64,000 nt of DNA, taken from assembly GCA_028641055.1 (NCBI GenBank), contig JAPCYS010003792.1:45373-109372 (forward strand), in the 5' to 3' direction. Position 1 is the first letter of the stretch; each line of letters opens with the position of its first letter. This DNA is from Alopecurus myosuroides (lineage: Eukaryota; Streptophyta; Magnoliopsida; Poales; Poaceae). The position numbers and the translations under genes were made by a program. This document shows positions 59,687-64,000 of this stretch, one piece after another. The notes under the pieces were generated by a model. That model searched no databases, was not told where the DNA came from, and worked only from the letters and a program-made list of their open reading frames with translations.

Positions 59687-60438
59687 TTGCCTGAAACCAC
59701 TAAGACTGTTCCTGATAAAAGTGCCAAAATTTTTCGAAATATGGGAGAAAATGATCCCATTACCTTTGATAAAAATGATCTCGACTTTTATGAATGCAAT
59801 ATATCTGAAGCAATTGTGTTCCTACAAAATCTTGCTAGTTGTCCTAATGCTAGTGCTATGAATATGGCTTTCACAAAACATATTACAAATGCTCTCATGC
59901 AAATTAAAGAAGAAGAATTAAGATGTGAAGCCTCTATCCCTAGAAACTTAGATGATGGTTGGGAACCCATCATTAAAATTAAGGTGAATGATTTTGATTG
60001 TAATGCTTTATGTGATCTTGGTGCTAGTATCTCTGGTATGCCTAAGAAACTTTATGATATGCTTGATTTGCCACATTTGGAACACTGTTATTTGGATGTC
60101 CGTCTTGCTGATAATGTTCGAAAGAATCCTTTGGTAAGAGTTGATGATGTTCTTATTATGTTTAACAATTACCATGTCCCCGTTGATTTCACTGTTATGA
60201 ATATTGAATGCAATGTTCTTGTCCTATTGTTTTGGGGAGACCTTTTCTTAGAACTGCTGGTGTTGTTATTGATATTAAAGAGGGGAATATTAAATATCAA
60301 TTCCCACTCAAGAAAGGTATGGAACACTTTCCTAGGAAGAGAATGAAGTTGCCTTTTGATTCTATTATTAGAAAATGTTACAATTTGGATGCTTATTCAC
60401 TTGAAAATACTTCATTCTATTTTTCTAGGCCTAGCTAA
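59687..60438 (+). pseudogene. Aspartic protease region of element G
   Basis: The frame includes DDGWEPIIKIKVNDF, then CDLGASISGMPKKLYDML, where DLGAS is the retroviral-type active site of this lineage, and PVDFTVMNIEC. A frameshift near 60213 separates the flap and end (CPIVLGRPFLRTAG). It ends at 60438. No RT follows. Confidence 0.72.
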
Positions 60439-62466
60439 AAGGCGTTAAAGAAAAGCACTTCTTGGGAGATAACCCATGGTTTTATTTTTGCATTGTTTTC
60501 TTCTGTTTTCTTTGAGTCAAGGTGTTTTTTTACTTCTGTAGCAACTCCTTTGTACCTTTATTTCTCGCATTTGTTGTGCCAAGAAAAGTCTCTAGTGAAA
60601 GTTGAGGTTAGATTTGGATTTCTGTGCAGGAAACAGATTTCTCCCGTCCACCGTTAAATTTGTGCAAATTCACAGAAAGATCAAAATGACCTGAAATGTT
60701 TTATGCTTATTCTTCAGATAATTCCTAAACTTTTTCTAGCTTCGCATTTTTCTATTTGAGTAACATAAGTGCCCCGAAAAAATTCGTCTTTACAAACTGT
60801 TCTGGTTTTGACAGATTCTGCCTTTTTACTTGCATTCTCTCTTTTACTATGTCGAGTGGATTTCTTTGCTCCACAAATCATCAGTGGCTGTAGCTAATGT
60901 TTAAAAAGTATTAATAATGCTTATGTACATGGATAACATGTGAATTTTTGATTGTGCACTAACCCTCTAATGAGAACTACTTTGAGTTTGTGTGAAGGAA
61001 GTTTTAAAGGGTCAAGAGAAGAGGGTGATATAATGTGATCAAGAAGAGTGAAAAGCCGAAGCTTGGGGATGCCCCCGTGGTTCATCCCAGAATATTCTAA
61101 GAAGACTCAAGCGTCTAAGCTTGGGGATGCCCAAGGCATCGTGTTCTTCATCAGCAATTTATCAGGTCACTTCTAGTGAAACTATATTTTTATTTTGTCA
61201 CATCATATGCACTTTACTTGGAGCGACTGTTTATTTTTTGTTTTGTTTTCTTTTATCTTACTTGCTGCAATAAATATAGTTGGAACCCAGCATTCTTGTG
61301 TGCGATAGAGACACGCTCCGCTTTTTCATATGAACACTCGTTTTCTTCCACGCTCGTATTCTTAGTTTTTCTTCTAGCTACTTCAAATCCTTTTAGCTCC
61401 TATTTTTCATGCATCTCTTATTCAGAGTTGTTAGTACTATCTTGTTTCATTGATATATTAGTTGGATAGTTTGTGTTGAAATATATATTTTTTGGTGTTT
61501 GATGGAAATAGAAAATGCTACATGTGGTAGATGGTATGTTGGAAAGACTTGCATACTCTTGTAGGTCATTAAACTGTTTCCCTTGATTATTTGCTATTTT
61601 TTGAGATATTAATATGCCTAATGGTAAACACGCTGGTTTAATAAAGTAAAAACAATTAATGGTTGGTCTAAAAGCTTGAAACTGTGCCACACTCGAATAA
61701 CCAGTTGATAGTATAATGGTATATGACTTCCTCTGTTAATAACAATCGTAATGCATTTTTGTTACGCACTACGGTCTAGGTATCCAACAGTGACTTGTCA
61801 CTGCCACAGACCCTCTTGGAGTGATTTTCATTATGCCTTGTATGATCATATTTCTAGTTTTAATCTGTTAACTTGTGAGTTCTAAGTTGCGGTTTTCTCG
61901 CACTTCCATCATCCATATTTGCTAGCCTCTTCGGTACTATGCATTGCCAATTCTCACACTAAGAGTTGGCGCAAACTTCACCAGTGCATCCAAACCCTGT
62001 GGGAGGACTTTTTTCTCCTACACATAAGCCCAAATATCTTCCTCAAAACAGCAACCATACCTACGTATCATGGCATTTCCATAGCCATTCCGAGATAATT
62101 TCCATACAACATCCATCTTCATTATGTTACTTGATGACATGTTTCATTGTTATTTTGCATACCACTACACTGGCAGGAGCATTTAGTTTTATACATCAGA
62201 GATATTTCATTTTCAGTTATGAGTACTAAAAGTATGACGATTCATTGTAAAATAGAGTGTTGCCCCTACCGGTGAGGTTATATATAAAAAAAGAAAAAAA
62301 GAGAAAAATCCCAAAAAAAGAAAAAAGAAGAAAGAGGGCCAAAGAGAGATAATAAAGAGAGAAGGGGCAGCATTACTATCATTTATTCCACACTTGTGCT
62401 TATCTGGCACCTACTTCAGTTTGGAGAGAGTTTTCATTTTATGACTTGCATAACTATGTGGGGAAC
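60439..62466 (+). other. Non-coding 3' interior of element G
   Basis: No pol is seen in any frame. The block AAGCTTGGGGATGCCC occurs twice (about 61059 and 61117), typical of grass Athila relatives. A long purine-rich tract lies at 62283-62370. Confidence 0.55.
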
Positions 62467-62946
62467 TGATGGGGGGATGATAACCCGGCAGGTCAAACTC
62501 CAAGGAGTAACCTGGCCCAAAGGACGCTGCGCAGGATCCGGCTAAGGATAAGGAAACTTGTAGAAGGCCCAAGCTTGTAGGCCCAGTAACCCGGATTGTG
62601 GGCTATGGCAAAGGAAAGTTAGGATTTGGGCGCCGTGTCCGGGTAGGATCCAGGATACGCCTTGGAGGGTAAGCCAGGGGGTACGGGTGCTTTATAAACC
62701 GACCCCCAGGTCTAGTTTAGACAGAGATCTAAGAACCCTAGCAATATCGCTTGATATCGAGCATCTAGTGTAATCCCAGAGTTGAGTTATTATATCAAGA
62801 TCGGAGACTCGGCGACTTTGATTGCCGGCTACCAGATCGAGTTGCACCATGTTTTCCTCTGAGCTAAACCCTCTCCCAAATGCCTGTGTCGTCTTGCCCC
62901 AAGATCAGTTACCCCCGGTAACGTCTGCCGTGATTATCACACGACA
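62467..62946 (+). repeat. 5' LTR of element D
   Basis: It is 480 bp, with a TATA-like TTTATAAACC near 62692. It is related to but clearly diverged from the C LTRs in its middle part. Confidence 0.82.
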
Positions 62947-64000
62947 GTTGGCGCCCGCCGTGGGGCCTGCGTCCAAAGGTGTTTACATCACGGGAGAAGC
63001 TCGGAAGAACATGGAAAATCTTGTCGTGGGCGAGATCTACATCGACCGCGAAGGAGAAAAGATGGTGGACGATTCCGGCTGGGGGCCATAGTCGGATCAC
63101 CTCGAGTCCGGATCTATGGTGACGATCGGCCGGATCAACATCTTCGTCGGTATGGTACGTACGCCTGATTTAAAAGGACAATATCATGTGCATACTACAG
63201 GAACTTCTAGCAGGAACAAAGAGACATTAAAGCAAGCGGAAAACTCGGTTTCGTCGGCCGCGTCGGGATACCTTAGATGGGCGGAACAAGAGGTAACGTG
63301 GAGTAGAAGAGATCATCCGGAAAAAGTAGAGCGTCCAGGAGTCTTGGCATTGGTGGTTGCTCCACAGGTTAATGGTTACGAACTGAAGAGGGTCCTGATG
63401 GACGGTGGAAGTAGCATCAACATCCTTTATTGGGAAACCTTCTTACGGATGAGTCTCAAAGAGTCCCAGTTACAGAAAAGTTCGACAATCTTTCATGGGA
63501 TCGTGCCAGGTCACTCGGCGAGCCCCGAGGGAAAGATCACCTTGGAGGTTGCTTTTGGAGAATCGACGGATAATTATCGAGTTGAGTGGCTCACGTTCGA
63601 GGTGGTCAAATTGCGCAGTCCTTATCACGCGATGTTTGGAAGACCGGCTTATGCCAAATTCATGGCTAGGCCGTGCTACGTGTATTTGCAGCTAAAGATC
63701 CCGGGTCCTAAACGGACCATCACCATACATGGGAACCGGGATATAGCGGCCGAGTGTGACGAAGGAGATTCAGTTATGGCCGAGCAAGCATGCAGAAAGA
63801 AAGAACTCGAATATTACCGGTCTCAAGTAAATTCGGATGATAGAACAGCCTTGAAAAGCCGAATACTGAGGATGAGAGAGCAAAATTCAAGGCAGCACAA
63901 GACACCAAGAAGATAGATTTTGTCGAAGGTGATTCCACTAAGCAGTTTACCATAGGGTCTAACTTGGGAAGAGAGCAGGAGAAGGCACTTGTGGGAGTTT
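62822..64000 (+). pseudogene. Gag-less protease region of element D, open to the window edge
   Basis: The frame opens with ATG at 62822 inside the LTR, crosses the primer site (VTSAVIITRQLAPAVGPASKG) and stops at 63088-63090. It then resumes in frame with GRINIFVGMVRTPDLKGQ and the protease domain (LMDGGSSINILY, MFGRPAYAKF). A one-base loss in an A run near 63858 shifts the frame. The former frame continues through DERAKF and GDSTKQFTIGSNLG to the window edge. As in C, there is no room for gag. Confidence 0.72.
62949..62967 (+). promoter_or_regulatory. Primer binding site of element D
   Basis: TGGCGCCCGCCGTGGGGCC differs at one base from the site in C. Confidence 0.7.

Larger units (their letters stand above)
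56637..62466 (+). mobile_element. Athila-lineage gypsy element G, gag-protease only
   Basis: The 5' LTR begins TGATATGTCTCAAACGTATC after GGAAT (56632-56636). The primer site TGGCGCCGTTGCCGGGG is at 58254. Decayed gag (58441-59550) and protease (59600-60440) follow. After the protease comes 2 kb without pol. Element D interrupts at 62467, so the 3' LTR is not seen. Grass Athila relatives lacking pol are known as non-autonomous families. Confidence 0.75.
62467..64000 (+). mobile_element. Tat-lineage gypsy element D, 5' part (relative of C)
   Basis: The LTR is 62467-62946, starting TGATGGGGGGATGATAACCCGG and ending CACACGACA. It is preceded by GGAAC (62462-62466), the probable duplication. A primer site and a protease region follow and the window ends. 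LTR ends, primer site and protein are close to those of C, in the opposite orientation. Confidence 0.82.

Noticed and set aside
61418..62410. Frames in the tail of element G
   Set aside because: The sequence is AT- or purine-rich non-coding retrotransposon DNA with no similarity to pol.

Overview
This window looks like intergenic DNA from a large grass genome. Pooideae or Triticeae type is an inference from the retrotransposon families and cannot be narrowed further by eye. I found no host gene, rRNA or functional tRNA. Almost every base can be assigned to transposable elements nested inside one another. The coding sequences are transposon genes, and every one long enough to judge carries at least one stop, frameshift, deletion or truncation.

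Left part (1-41.1 kb). A Ty3/gypsy element A on the + strand ends in an LTR at 494-4597. It sits in the decayed pol of a second + strand gypsy element F (4598-7034), whose 3' LTR starts at 7035. The best model is that this LTR is split by a Helitron (H1, 7168-34791) and resumes at 34792-38237, where F lies in the gag gene of a minus-strand Ty1/copia element (38238-41135). Inside H1 are a second Helitron H2 on the minus strand (8265-10085), an 11-kb Mutator-like element (10381-21457, 9-bp target duplication), and a PIF/Harbinger-like element (21829-34364, TAA duplication). The Harbinger-like element is split by an 11.3-kb Ty3/gypsy deletion derivative (22855-34194, duplication CACCA) with two 5.2-kb LTRs and only 925 bp between them.

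The Mutator-like element is the most interesting object. It carries two convergent multi-exon genes: a 12-exon ULP1-type (C48) cysteine protease gene on the + strand, and a 4-exon FAR1/MULE transposase gene on the - strand with FAR1, DDE-type transposase, SWIM and CCHC zinc-knuckle regions. Each reads through with consistent splice phases and carries one in-frame stop. The architecture resembles the ULP-carrying Kaonashi-type MULEs known from plants. Its non-coding parts are packed with TTGCTAC/TTGCTCC words and intronic duplications.

Right part (41.1-64 kb). A minus-strand chromovirus-like gypsy element B (41136-41894 and 51841-53933) is split by a young Tat-lineage element C (41895-51840, duplication AGTTC). 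C has lost gag and the integrase core but carries an antisense, intron-containing gene with its own TATA box. B is also interrupted by a second Tat-like element E (53934-56636) with a related antisense gene. E is cut by an Athila-lineage gag-protease element G (56637-62466), which is cut by D (62467 to the window end), a + strand relative of C with the same gag-less layout. The copia element and F, A and H1 successively invaded B on its left side.
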